DNA of 64,000 nucleotides from Isoetes taiwanensis (Eukaryota; Streptophyta; Lycopodiopsida; Isoetales; Isoetaceae): positions 3,455,330 through 3,519,329 of the forward strand of contig JAJEKV010000056.1 of NCBI GenBank assembly GCA_021234155.1. Reading direction: 5' to 3'. Shown here piece by piece: positions 11,074-24,000 of the stretch (the first letter of the stretch is position 1; each line of letters opens with the position of its first letter). The notes below the pieces were generated by a model, which worked only from the letters and a program-made list of their open reading frames with translations, was not told the origin of the DNA and made no database searches. A program made the translations under genes and the position numbers.

Positions 11074-13796
11074 GACGAGGGATGAGTTCAATCACGTATA
11101 TGTTTTATACTCAATCATTATTATTCGAGGCTGATGCAACAAATTTGGCATGTCACGTCAAAATCTCGGCAAAAAAAAATTAAAACCGGGAGTTTTTGTC
11201 ATGAAAACAGGAGGAGTTTCATTACAGCGAAAAAAAAAAAAAAAAAAGAGGACATTCTGGCGATTTTTTTTATGCGATTCGCTCTGCTTGAAATTTTTTT
11301 CGTGAGGGAAAAATATGAAAATACATATATTTTACCTAAAATGCGTCTTTTTGAACTTTATCGTCCCGGAAAATAATTTAAAATGCGTCTGAGAACCTAT
11401 CACACATTTATGGCGAATGTCACCGAGGAGCAGCCCATAGGCACATTTAAGGATCGAATACTTTCGGCGGTCTCCATGGGTCCCAAATTCTGAGAAGCGA
11501 GCTCAACAACCTCTACCATGCATTGCGTAAAACCAGATGAATCAACATGAGGAACCAGTGACAACGGTATCAAGAGGAGCAACTGACAGAAGGACAAAAG
11601 GAGAAACACATGGAGATATACTATGAGAAAAAGATAAAGAAGCCCCATCCTCAAATAAATCTCCAGGAAGAAACTCTGCCCTTAAAATAAAAAAATAAAA
11701 TAAAAAATCTCCTTGTTTTAAATAAGCAAAACATGATTGCCACTTGTACATTGCTGCTGATCTTCATCATTTTTTTCTTATTAAATGCACTGCTAAGAAT
11801 GTGATAAACTGCTAAAATATTGATTCGATGTTCTGACCTGCAAGAAGCCCTTCTTCTGCTTTCCTTTTATAATTCTTCTCCTTTCATTTCTCCTATTAGA
11901 TTGGGATCTCTGCCACAAGGATAAGGTTGTGGAGGCAAGATCGGGATGGATGATACGAATAAGCAATTTTAGAACTCGGTTAGGTATGATTCACAGGGAC
12001 GTCGGTGAAGCAACAATCAGATCAAGCTTTTAGGGTTCATCTATGCCTTAGGAAAAAAAATCTCATGGCCCCTTATTTTTTTTTTATTATTATTACTATT
12101 GTTTTATTTGAGTATAGTTCATGAACCTTATAGGCAAGCCCTTTTTTGCACCTATATTCAAAAGGAAGGCCTTACAGACAATTGTGTATGCCATTACGAC
12201 GTGCAACTCAATGAACTTAGAATGGGCTCGTCATAGTCATGGAAATTGGAATGAGGGAACAAGGTTAATTGAAGGATGTCAAGTCATCGTGTGGTGAAGT
12301 ATGGATAATGGAACAATAAGGGAATAACGTGTTGTATGACTGAATGTTGATGATGGCAAAATGTGGACAGTGGGCAAATGGAAAATGGATAGTTTTAGCA
12401 CAGGTCCCAATATAATAAGAGAAATAAAACATCATTGAAATTTGGCACAATTACCTAATCTGCTTCTGATGGTGTGACCATTTTCTTTACTGCTCGTCAC
12501 CATATAGTTATCTCAATCTCTGCAACTCCTTGCTAGCACATGTTTTAATCATCCCATTTCTTGCAATTTTTATTACTGCGCATACAAAGCCTTGTCAAAT
12601 GTTGCCAAAGGCAACACCTTTACTTATGCCTAGGGTTACTGATTGCACTAGCTCTAGGACACAATTAAACTTATAAACACAATTGGCTTCAAATCCAAAT
12701 TATAAGTAAATCATTCTATCATAATGATGCATTATATACTCGAATCTCTATGAAAAATGAGGTGTGCACTCTATCTATTATAAAAAACTAACGTTAACAT
12801 AAGATCTATCTCTCTCTTCCAAGCATGTGTAGTCCAAGTGGGGCGTGCAAGCATCTCCAGTCCAAATCACTAAAATAAAAAAAAAATATCTATGTGCATT
12901 CTTATGCATTTTTAATATGCAATGTCTAGAAGATGGATGTTTAAAGAATTTCAGAACAGAAAAGGATACGGTGACATGTGGGCTATTTCGGATAGCCAGC
13001 CTATTGCACCTACAAACAATGCTACAACTTGGAATTAGATAATGCAATCACAACCATAGCTTGTAAATCCACATGTCCTTCCAAAATTGTAATAAAGCTA
13101 ATATGTGCACGTAGTCTCTATCCACATCCAGCATATGCTAAATCATAATTTGGATGAATCCATTCTGGAAAGATTCGGTCTTTTTAGCTATGGAATGAGC
13201 CAAAGCTCTGTCGAATTTCTCGAGTCATTACCAATCTTAACTCCGGTCATGATGATAATGCCACACATATTTTCTTTTGAAATTACAAGTGTGGTGGTTG
13301 AGAAGGTGGCTGGATGTTGCATGGGAAGATGGGTTTGATCCCTTAATCTTGAAAAGCAAAAAGTGTATCAATAAGAAACAAAGGAAAAAATTGGTTGATT
13401 CTGCTATAGATGTGCTTCAACTCCTGAATGGGAGATGTGAAGCAAGAGGGCACAGTACAATCAACTTCAATAATAAGACGAGATGCCTTTAAAAATCCCA
13501 AAATAAAGACAATCAATTAAGTGAAGGTGAAAGTAGTATGAAGGTCAAACATGTTCAAAGTTACAGCAAGACGAGCCTTTTTACGTAGATGGCAGCCTGC
13601 TTAGGGACCTCGGCATCCTCCTTGTAATCATAAATAGTTTCTTTGCATCCTTCCTGTAATCACAAATACCTCCACAACAAACTTCTCCTCCATTTATAAT
13701 AACTCACTTTCAAACAAAATGCATAAATCCCTGCATTATCTCATTCATACTGTTAAAATACAGTTGTCATGTGATATTACATTGTTGTCATATCTA
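11074..13796. other. Spacer with poly(A) tracts
   Basis: Contains an 18-base A run near 11231 and a second copy of the 10.7-kb module near 11414-11484. Short ORFs at 12778-13047, 13105-13338 and 13277-13492 have no recognisable product and overlap on opposite strands or in different frames. No supported gene. Confidence 0.35.
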
Positions 13797-13880
13797 ATCT
13801 ATGAGAAGCAGTGGCAGTAGATTAGAATGTGCATGAGTCATATAAAGTACTGACCTATGAGAAGCAGTGGCAGTAGGTCA
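13797..13880 (+). repeat. Short direct duplication
   Basis: The word CTATGAGAAGCAGTGGCAGT occurs at about 13798-13818 and again at about 13855-13875, 56 bp apart, followed by AGATTA and AGGTCA. It is a local tandem duplication of unknown role. Confidence 0.7.
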
Positions 13881-14681
13881 ACTTCTGAGGTATAAGTCAA
13901 AGGTGGCGGGCTAGTGGTACCCGGGTGTTGCTACGCTCGCTAGAAATCGTCAGCTACCCCTGCCCGCCACTTAGGGTTTTGGGTTGACTAGTCAAAGTCA
14001 AAGTCAACTAGGGCCGAAATTTAAGGTCAGTAAGTCTATCTACTCCGAATTTTTAGGCAAGTTGATAAACCTTCTAGATAAAGGAGATGCACAATTTGAC
14101 AACTGGACGAATCAAGATTGGAAAGCTGCAGCAGGGTGACTATAAGACAAGGGGATGAATGACCACATCTTGGCTCCTCTTGCAAGCGCCAAAATTGGGA
14201 GGTTGCGACTATACACAGGGGGAACGATGCTGGAATTGGATGAATAGTGGTTTATTGACTATTTGGTTTAATGACCATTGAAAGTTATTGTGTTGAATGA
14301 CCTTAGAATAATTTGAAGTTGAATGGAATTGCTGTGACAATCTTCTTGAAACTTAAGGCTTGTAGTGCAGTAAAAATCATCACATACTAACATGCCTATT
14401 TATAAGCAAACATATTTGAGAGCTTTGAATATTACCTTTAAGTTCTTTCAATTGACTTCATGTCATGATGTCTTCTTTTCATGCAATCTCCCAGTTCCAT
14501 CAGATATCCTTTCGAGCCCATTTAGGCAAGCAAACTTGAATTCAACATCTTTTTTTTTTTTTCTGGACTATCTCTCGCCTTCAATTTCGCATATAATCCT
14601 CTCATTCCCTTCAATTACTCCATCTACTCCGTTATTTTCAAGTATTCATAGAATATTCCTTCTTCTACACAATCTCGTTTA
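13881..14681. other. Spacer, nothing recognised
   Basis: Contains a short GTCAAAGTCAAAGTCAACTA repeat near 13994. The ORF at 14392-14682 is a Ser/Phe/Leu-rich product of pyrimidine-rich sequence and is not supported as a gene. Confidence 0.35.
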
Positions 14682-14703
14682 GGGTTTGCCCTTCGGGCAA
14701 CCC
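14682..14703 (-). repeat. Hairpin repeat, copy 2
   Basis: Perfect-looking hairpin with arms GGGTTTGCCC and GGGCAACCC around CTTC-type loop bases, followed by an A run. Same family as 4119-4143 and 60540-60561. Confidence 0.55.
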
Positions 14704-17430
14704 AAAAATGTTCGAGCCAAAGGTGAAAAATCGATAGGGAAAAATGAGTTTTTCGATCGCCGTAAAAAAGATTCGGCATCCAAAAGCCAAAAACCTTAGG
14801 CCATATTACATGGAAAAATACAAAATATATTTTTCACCACCAGAAATAAAATCAGTATTAAAAGTCGCCAGATCATAAGATATGCCTATAATGTGTTATA
14901 AGATACTCAAACCCATCCTCCCCCTAATAACATGAAACTGGGTTGATCAATCTGCCTCCAGAATGGAAAATGGCGGGTTGATTCTTCTCGACTGGTCATC
15001 AAGAGGTAATTTCTATGGAAAATCCTCTGGGACCCAAGTCTCCATGTTGTGGCAATCTGGAACTGGGTGGCCAATTCCAGACCCATTGCCGGTTCTCGCC
15101 GGTCGCGGGACCCTTGAAATCTGCTCCCCAGTTTTCATGTCACTATATTGATTGCCCCTTAACAGAGGGCAATCCAAAAAATATACCAAATCCATTATAT
15201 AATCACTGGCACATCATAGTGATATTGCTGACAATAGTTGACTAGCAAGTCTGTTTACCTACCATAGAATGTCAATCTGATCTCTTCGTGCAGCTTTGGT
15301 TCATGAGCTTTCTAGGTGACCCTGATTAAGTGAAGGTCTTCACAAAGGTTAAGATCTTATTTTCAGACCGAGTCTACATATGCGAATCTCCATCAAAGGG
15401 CTACGTTAAGATATATTTTGTCCGTTATCTAGTGATATCAAGACCACTATCTTGTTAGATGTGCAAGATCAACGATGATTCTGCATTTATTCTTTTCATG
15501 TAGTACTTCTCACATGGTGGATTGCCTCAGATAGGTTTGGGGTCTAGACCTATACTATAACAGTTGACAAATCATGCAAGCTATAATGTGTAACATTTCT
15601 TGCAGTACGCTTATTACTATTAAGGCTTTGTCCTTCAAAACCCTTTGGGGCAGGATTTTCTTAATCTTGATAGTAATTGGTGTACTGTTCTATTGTATTA
15701 GTTCCACATGCCTTTTGGTCTTCGTAGAGGTTAAATTCAATTCAAGTCAATTATGAAGAAAGTGTTGATTTCCTAGAATCATTATCTTAATCATAGATCT
15801 AACTAAGTTACATCTTTAGGCCAAGACGACACCTGCAACGTATTGAGCCAAGAAGACACTTGCAACCTCTGGGGTGTCAAACCCATACTCGGTCCATACA
15901 TGGTGGCAGGCTATAACCATAGTACAATATAAGGGCCCCGCACCAGTAGCCATGCTCAACAAGGCTCTATCTCTACATCTCTATTGCGCCTGTTATCTAG
16001 TGCTCAATCACATCGTAGCATTTACAACCTGGTGCGCTCTATGCACAGGCTGCATTTATTGGGATTTATGGGATTCTAGCTAGGACCATCCATACTTCTC
16101 ATGTGTTGGACAATTGAATATTGTTCTTCTTTCCTTGGAAGCTTGGGCTCTCAAATATCTCTTCTCTTTCCTTTTTGCCTCAATGACTTTGCCATGCATT
16201 ATGCGATGATGAAAATCTAGTTGTCGTTTGGATATGATAGTGAAGAGACATAAAAACTTTGAAAAATAACTACTATCCTGCTTTTACTATCATTTTATTT
16301 TTGGGAAATATTTACTTAGTCGGCTTGTTGAATGTTTGTACAAAAGCAAATTTCACATGATCATTCATGATAATAAGACACTATTTAGATGTTATAAGAC
16401 CATTTGGTTGCATTCTCTTTATTTTTGAGCAATTTCTCTACTTTTGTTCAACTTACTCTAAAATAGCGGCAATAACTCAATTTAGCTAAAGCTCAAACTT
16501 ATGTTTCATTCTTTCATATATTTTTATAACATTGTAACTTATTTCAAATTGCTAGAGTTGACAAATGTAGTGTTTCAAATGGCCCTTTGATGAAAAATGG
16601 TTGCAGGGGAGGGAAATGGAAGTATTAATTGTCAAATAAGCGTATATGATGCAAGAGGCTTGTGGCAAATATGTAGGTACAGTGTAGAGAGGACCTTCGA
16701 CCTCCCTTTGGGTTCGAGGGTCTGTAAGTCATGGGCATGAGCTCATTCTTGAATAAAATGGCTCATCGAATAGCCCTTGTCAATGGGTTTCTGGCAATGT
16801 GGCATTTGTTGCCGTCCGAGACCCTTGTGCAAAGTTAGTCTTACACTTGCACATCTTTTGCAGGATGAAAGCACCTTTAGATCTCCTCCTGTCCAGTTTT
16901 CAAGTATTTTCTGATTTTAAGAATGCACGACAAAGGGTCAAAAATGACCTAGAATGTATGACAAAGGATCAAAAATGACCTACAACTTAAAAAACACCCA
17001 AAGATCTTAGGAGAAAGAAAACCCTACACCATCACCTAGTATTTGGCATTTGACCCATTCAATCTAATATATGATGGTCTTGATTTGCCTATGGATATAA
17101 TATTCATAGAATTGTAAACACAATTTGTAGCCAAAAGCGCGTTTGGGGCATTCTTGGTAAAAACCTCGCATATGCTAACCCCTCCGTTCCAGGCGATGGC
17201 GCATTGCAATTACTGGTAAGTGTCTTTCCTGTTCTTCCTATCAGTTGGATCTGTGCATGTTTCCATTGCTTTTGGAACTTGCCGTTTTAGTCCAATTCAT
17301 GGCCACGGCATCGCTTGATCTGCCAGGCCGCAAGAAGGAATTTGCATCGGTTATACAGGCGAATGGTCTGCATTGTAATCTCTAAACATTACCTACCCCC
17401 TGTGCAGCTAATGCGTAGAAGTTGTCTGGA
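14704..17430. other. Spacer upstream of the 17.4-kb genes
   Basis: No supported gene. Near 17190-17216 a short GC-richer stretch ends in a GTAAGTG donor-like site; it could be a 5' untranslated exon of the gene starting at 17431, which is an inference from position only. ORFs at 14963-15245 overlap on both strands and have no recognisable motif. Confidence 0.35.
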
Positions 17431-17678
17431 ATGGCTTTTTGGGACAATATCCGCATCATGGTTGGCACACTAGGAGGAGGAATGCTTGGATTTTATGTGA
17501 TGCATAAGTTGGAACTTCACTATAAGGTTAGGTTTGCTCAACGTTCTTTTTGTTGCAGAATTTTTCTATGAATTAAACTTTGACCGCACAACAGGAACGT
17601 TTAATGGAAGACATGGCTAGGATGGAAAAGCACGAGCAATCTCCATTATTGGAAGAGACTGTGACAAAGGAGCAGTAA
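17431..17678 (+). CDS. 59-residue single-pass membrane protein
   Basis: Two exons: 17431-17526, ending in AAG before a GT donor, and 17595-17678, following a CAG acceptor and ending in TAA. They join in frame to 59 codons with no break, unlike most other genes here. The start is the first ATG after upstream stops. The product begins MAFWDNIRIM, continues VGTLGGGMLGFYVMHKLELH as one glycine-rich hydrophobic segment (residues about 8-26), and ends in a short charged tail (ERLMEDMARMEKHEQ). I believe similar short plant proteins with a GFYVMH segment exist, but I cannot name a function. It probably sits in a membrane with a soluble C-terminus. The BRO1-like gene begins 124 bp downstream on the same strand. 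Its small size and intact splice frame support it as a real gene. Confidence 0.65.
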
Positions 17679-17802
17679 ATCTGTTCTATTTTGCTTTGTT
17701 TGATTTGGCCACCGTAGAGTTAGTCTGGTGTGTATTTTTTGAACTGGTATGACACAACGTAGGGCACATTCGTGAATTCATGTTTCACGGGTTCAATGAA
17801 GG

Positions 17803-19912
17803 ATGCTTCTTCATTTCCAAGATCCATCAAAGCTTAGGACTAAACAGGCAAGCATCTACATTCCAGGTAAATGAAATGCAATCAATTTAATTCCACATTG
17901 TAACTCTTAAGCTTGACAGGTTATATATGAACAAACCTATTATGCAAGAGATTCTGGAACATTAGAGCAGCTTAAGGACCTCACTACTAGGCGGAAGGCA
18001 ATTGAAGAATCTATTAATGGAATTAGTAATATCACACCTGCAATTGCAAGAGAAATGGCTGGGGGAATTACCTCTCCAATTTTGCAGGTAGATATATACA
18101 AATGTTTATCTCAATTTAAAGGCATTTTTTTTCTTTCTGATAGCTTGACTGCGTGTTCATTTGATTGTAAAGAATCTGCAGAAGTTGGAGAAATATGTTC
18201 CACTCCTCGAAAACCTTGTTAGAAGGATATATGCAGAAGAGCAGAATGCACAGATAATACAGTGGACTATTGATCTCAAGCTCCGTTGGACAAGCGTTAT
18301 GAGTGAGTCCAAATTGGGTCCTGTGGACTCAGAGGCCCAAAGTATTTCGGAGTTGATGATTCTGATATGAGCTCCACAATGATGTTGTTCTGTATACGCC
18401 AGCCTTCTTGAGAAAGAACCAGCAGAAATTAGCCGAGTTAGTAAGCTCTACTAGGCATTTTATGCTTGTCTATTCAGCATGCCCACCACCATTGTGTGAC
18501 AGTTGGTTCTTGTGTCTGATTCTTAGTTTTCTTGAGTTACACTAAGCATCATACTATTGCTGTTGCCTGGAGTTGTATTATTATGCTAAAATTTAAAAGC
18601 AATGGCCTGTAGCTTGCATATCAGCTACATAGACTAGCATTTGCATGCAATATAATTGACCTGGCCACTTCGTTTTAAGTTGGATACCACTAGAGTCATC
18701 CCTCAAAGAAATCAGAGGACAAAAATGGTCATCCTCGAAATCAGAGGTTTAAAATGGTTTTACTTTGAATCAGGGCATATAGATTTAGTAAGTTGAAGTG
18801 CAGCATTGTTTTTGTTGATATTGGAAAGGCAAGTCCGCATGTGTTCATAAATGCTTTTATGATTTTATCTCAATTATAACAGAACTAAACCAGTGTTCTT
18901 ATGAATGCTAGATCTAGTAGATGCTACACTCACTTACAGAGAAAGAGCTGCAGAGGGTTTTTCTTTATCATGGAAAATTGCTACCAGGATTGTTGCAAAA
19001 GTCTGCCTTCTGGTCGACCTCCTGAAGTCACACCTTGATAAGCCAAAATGATGGTATTTGTTTGAAGCTGGAGTAAGATTCTGGTTCATCTTAACAGAAA
19101 TTAATATGATTACCTAGTTTCTTGTCCAATAGGTTGCAAAGATTTGCTCTCTTCATTTTAGACCTAAAGATTCAAGCCATGATGCTGGTGAAGTGAAATG
19201 CTTTCCCTGTTTTTGTGGTGTTATTATTAATGCTTTTACTGTGTGTTGTTGTTGTAGTGTGCTGTTCAAAAGGCAGAACAGAATTTGGCTAGTGAAGTCT
19301 GCTTGCTAAACTAAATTATGGGATTGCTCAATTTCTTGGAAAAGGCATCAATGTTCTTAGACTCAACACAAGTGATTGGAATGACATCTCAGGGCAAAGT
19401 TCAAGGTATGGAACAATATATATTGTGTTTAGATTGCCAGGTGAAAATAACTTAAAGATGTTGCTCTGCATATGTCATAGCAGAGGTTCATTTTACATGC
19501 ATCCCTGCGTTTTTGCATGAAAACAAAGTGCTGGCGTTATATAGCTGCTGATCTAAAAAGTGCAGAACAGCTTGGGGCTGCTGTTGGTGTTCTGCACGCC
19601 ATGCAGTTGAGGAAGGTGCAACAGATACGTCCTCCAAATTGAGTTTCCCTCTGGACTTTATTCTTTACGAGGAATCAAAATCCCTCTTGAGTGGAAGTAT
19701 ATGCAGGTGATGATATCTCTAAGATGGTCTTCCAGCGGGAGATCGATGCATTAACTCAAATGCTTAGACAATGTGAACATGAAAATGATTTCATTTGGCG
19801 TGAAAAGCCATTGGGATTTGATGAACTGCCTAGAGTTGAAGGAAAGAAGATTGTCACACCAATTGCATACAAGAGCCTTGGTCTGGATAGGGATCTCATT
19901 TTTGTGATATAG
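17803..19912 (+). CDS. BRO1-domain protein (frames interrupted)
   Basis: Matches the plant proteins described as endosomal-targeting BRO1-like. BRO1 domains in general bind ESCRT-III subunits; the role of this plant group is unclear. Exons: 17803-17866 (MLLHFQDPSKLRTKQ); 17920-18087 (YYARDSGTLEQLKDLTTRRK, then EESI, AIAREMAGGITSP); 18173-18440 (LQKLEKYVPLLENLV, then QWTIDLKLRW and GPKYFGVDD after frame change); about 18912-19053 (LPSGRPPEVTP); 19258-19405 (KLNYGIAQFL in a second frame); 19484 to about 19616 (GAAVGVLHAM); last exon to 19912 (FQREIDALTQMLRQCEHEND, then FIWREKP and DELPRVEGKKI). Order and spacing match a whole gene of roughly 400 residues. Frameshifts occur in exons 1, 3, 4 and 5; an exon around 19100-19200 is unclear. 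Identity is firm; function is uncertain because of the indels. Confidence 0.8.
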
Positions 19913-20645
19913 TGTCAGTCTACACAGTGCCAAGCAATTAGGTTCACATAAGTTACTGCATTTTGGTTTTCCAAACTTACCTGAACGGGATCATAGTCTG
20001 TTTTTTATGAGATGACCACGCTGAATCTTGTCTCAACTTACGGAGGAATATTTCCACGAGCTGGGATAGTGTTTGCTGGACAATATAAATAATATTATAT
20101 TCTGATTATATATGTTATGTCAACCAGGAACTAGACATGGGCAACATGGACCTCCACTACCATGTATCGCCACGTCATATGGTCTCTTTTATATGACGAT
20201 GCTTATAACATGAATTTTTGTAGTTATTTTAGGCATATGGATCTGCAGAAGCAATTTTCTACTAGTTAAATTACAAACTTGGTGTAGTTGTGAAGCGTTT
20301 ATAAGGAGACGGGGTCAATTTTTTGGGCAATTCAGAAATTGTCAATTCCACAGTGTCTTTGTAAGGGCCTAAGACAGCATCTTTTGTCAGGCGTTATGGC
20401 CGAGGGAAAAAAAATGGCGCGTGGTCATGTAGCCCACTGACCATTTTTTCTTAATATCAATACTGCTACTATCTGCAAACCAAAGGACTTCGGCCTATGC
20501 GTCCTTGGTGAGAAACATCAACCGTATGTATAGCATTTAGGTGAGCGGGGTTCTGGAGCCTAAAATCCGCTATAATTTTGCTAATTCCGAGGGCATTGGG
20601 TGAGTATGCTAGACCGGGGGCGTTGAAATTTGGAAGTCTATTTCT
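19913..20645. other. Downstream spacer
   Basis: AT-rich 3' flank of the BRO1-like gene. The minus ORF at 20469-20813 has no recognisable motif. Confidence 0.35.
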
Positions 20646-20676
20646 TTGGAGCGGGGATGGAGGCGAGAAAATGCAA

Positions 20677-20863
20677 AATGCTATATGTTCGGAAAGAGGA
20701 CTCTTTGGACTCCTAAAGAAGAGTTTAGAGAGAATTTCAAAAGAAAGAGTTTGAGAGGAAGAGTTTCCCAAAATGGAGGCGAGGGGATGGAGAATTTTGC
20801 CAAAATCACGCACATGCTTTTGCTTGGAAAGAGGACCTGTATTTGGACTCCCAAAGAAGAGCC
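20677..20863 (+). repeat. Imperfect direct repeat, two units
   Basis: Units at about 20677-20724 and 20811-20863 share TGCTnnnnnTTnGGAAAGAGGAC, TTGGACTCC and AAAGAAGAG. A GGAGGCGAG word also recurs at 20659 and 20775. This is a local duplication of about 134 bp offset without a coding explanation. Confidence 0.6.
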
Positions 20864-20919
20864 GACTTCTAAAAAATTAGGTTCTTGAAAATCATGCTGT
20901 TGGAACCTTCTATGCCAAG

Positions 20920-21055
20920 GCGGAGAAGTCCTTGAAACCCGACTATGGCCAGTCGCCCCATGGCGGTCGCCCTTGAAACCGGCTATGTCGGGAGGGCCTT
21001 AGAAACCATGGCTATGGCCATTTGAGGTCTGGGCTTAAAACCCGTGGCGGATGTT
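20920..21055 (+). repeat. Degenerate CTTGAAACC...CTATGGCC tandem motif
   Basis: Four versions of a motif of roughly 35-45 bp occur: CCTTGAAACCCGACTATGGC, CCTTGAAACCGGCTATGTCG, CCTTAGAAACCATGGCTATG and GGGCTTAAAACCCG. They form a GC-richer tract in AT-rich surroundings. Confidence 0.5.
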
Positions 21056-24000
21056 ATAATCACTTAATGCTCAAAAGCAAGTGGAATTACGCCTTGCGTG
21101 ATTTTGCATCCATTCTAATCCAAGAATAGCAAATGCGGCTATGCAAAACCTGTAGAATCAGTTAACATCTTGCCTTGGCGTCATGGAGCGGGGAAGGGAG
21201 TCGAGGCATTCTTACCCGACCACGACTGCGAGGAATCACGGGAGAGCCTCGAAGCCCACGACTGCGAGAATCAGGGAATGGCGTTAAAGCTCTCAGTTCT
21301 GAGTCGAGAGCTAGCAAAATACTCTCCCGCGCTCCCGTTCCACATCACATCTTGTTATGGACTTAACAATCTTGTTGCTTCATAGCAGTGGAGCTCACAG
21401 TCGTACTTGGACATAACATTCTTGACAAGAAGAATAAACGGTTGAGATTAGATCCACAGAGCCCCAAATGTTGAGGCCAAGGATGTTAAAGGTTTTTGCG
21501 TTGTTGGTTTGTTAGGCTGCATTTTCGTATACAAAATTGCGGAGGCTGACTAAAATTCCGTGGGAAAGTGTTAGTGGCGCGCTCCCGGTAGCCCGGAGGC
21601 AACATAACCCAATATTCTGGAATTGCTCCTACAATCATCTTGTCGAATGCAGTGCTTTGACCCGCATCGTGGCAAAACTTCATTGGTTCGATTCGCATTT
21701 TCCTTCGTTCCTTGCATGCTTTGTGCTTCGATCAGAAGTAGCTATGAAGCATTTTGTGTTTTACGAGGCTAAGGTGGCGCCCGGGCGCGTTTTATATCGG
21801 AATGCAAGGTTATTTTTGAAGAATCGGCAGAATGTATGTTTGCATACGTATTTTTGCGATGCCAGTGGGGTTGGAAGTAGCGAGGACCATTTTTAAGCGT
21901 AGGTGAAATTTGGAAGTGCTTATACTTTCGAATCTTGAGATTATTTGCAAGAATGTAGAATCGACCCCGGATTGTTTGTTAAATTTTTATGCATGCCTTT
22001 GGTGCCCGGAATATTTTGAAACGTCACCGGGAGGCGGCGATTTGCCCCGGTCTTTGTGTGCGCTTTCTTGCGAGTTTTGTTCTTTGCCATTTCTTGGCAT
22101 ATTTGTGCGATTTAGTTCTAATCTTGTCTTTCTTTCTTCTGCGGATCGTTTTACTATAGTTGGAGGTGCGGGATGGCTCTTGTCGTCTTGAACCCTTTTT
22201 CTTTAAGCGGAGTTAAGTCTAAGGTTTTTAGGAATGGATCGCCATCATTTGCCACGAATGTTGGTAGCACCTCTTGAATCTGTTTTGGAGGACATTACGA
22301 ATGCTCCAATGGACATGCATAAGCGATTACGATACGAGATGTCATTAGCCTTATAAATGATGAGGTTATGGACATGCGAGGAGTACCTGATTCGAGAATG
22401 TAGATCCACGCCCAATCAAAGATGGAGAATCAAAGGATAGAAAAGATATAAAGAAATGTGGAAACCGCTAAAGCGTAAGAGTCCTATTTTGTGATTGATC
22501 CGGATATTGTTACCCACGATACTAAAGACTTTGCAAACTTTACGAGGTTCGAGTCTTCAAAAGTCTTAGTGAATTTGAGGAAGATCTAATTATGCGAGTT
22601 TAGTGAGGATGCTATTGCCAAGTATTTGAGTGATCTTGATATATCTCCTATGCTTAAAATTTGTTCGGTCTGCATAAGAAGCCTAACATGTATTGTAATG
22701 GGGCGGTGCCCTTTGTAGAGCTTGATGAGGGAGTTGCAAAGGGAAGTTGAAGTGAGTGGAATTTCAGTGCTGACAAAGAGCCACGTGGGCTAAGCTTTGA
22801 TCTTTGGAGAATCTTTGTGGTCTTCCTATGCATCGGAAAATTGAAGAAATGGACCTACTCGAGATTTGCTGGTTTGCTAAGAGAGGGTTTGCCGCCCGAG
22901 GTTACTAAAAGAATGGCCGAGTTCTATCCGAATCGTGAGTCTCTTTACGTATGTTTGTTTTGTTTGTTTTGTTTTATGCTAATAGATTTGTTTAGATTGC
23001 AGTTAGGGATATGTTTAAATAGAATTTGGGAGTATGATTAGAAGAGCACGAAATCGAGGGATGGCAAATCTTGGAATGAAGGCGGAACTTTTACGACATC
23101 GAGAAAGTGTCGCCAATATTTGAAGGAGCTCGTTTGGCACACGTACATCCGCCGAGGAAGTCTAGAAGAACACACAGGTTGCAAAGCGTAAGAAGATAGA
23201 GGAAATTTCTTTCTTGATGAGAGAGCATTGTTAAGGATCACGGACCATCTGATTCATCATGCAAGAGATACGCAGAGCATTTCTTTATTAACGTGTTGCT
23301 CATTTTGCTATCTGTGGTCGAATGGGTTATGTCGGTTAACTCATAACGGAACTTCTTAGTTCTTTGAAGAAATTTGGAAGTGATGTCACGGAGTACAATG
23401 GCGGCAGTAAAATTATGATGTGGATATGACACATTATCCGGGAAGGAAACAATTTGAATTTGCCATCGCGGATGTTTTGATTCGATGTTGTGCTGCTAAC
23501 ATATAAGCGGTGGAGAGACATTTGGCGGAAGGGCCGGAAAAAGATGGTATTGTGAGATTAAGCTTCATCGCGACCCTATCGAGAATCCACAAGTGTTCAA
23601 TGGTATAGTTCAAAGAGGAGAATAGGGTCGATCGCGAGGACACTTGCTTCATGGGTAAAATACATGTTGTCATGGGGTTGATGGTAAGTATTACGAAAGT
23701 AAGAATGCGGGCCGTCACGGTATCATTTCTAGAATGATGATTACGTCCCGGGGTTCCAATGTTGGGATGCGCATAAAAGGGACAAGAACAAGTAGAAGCT
23801 TATAGCAATTAAATTCGATTGCTTGTTTTAGGTTGTTTTCTTGTCTTGTTACGATATCTTTCTTTATATAATAATGCGAGGTATGATAAGAGCAGATAAT
23901 GCGAGCCAAATGTGCAATGGATGTTGTAAAGCGAGGCCATTTGATGAAAATGGAGAGAGAGAATGTATGATCAAGTTTACGGAAGGAACTTGAGAGTTGA

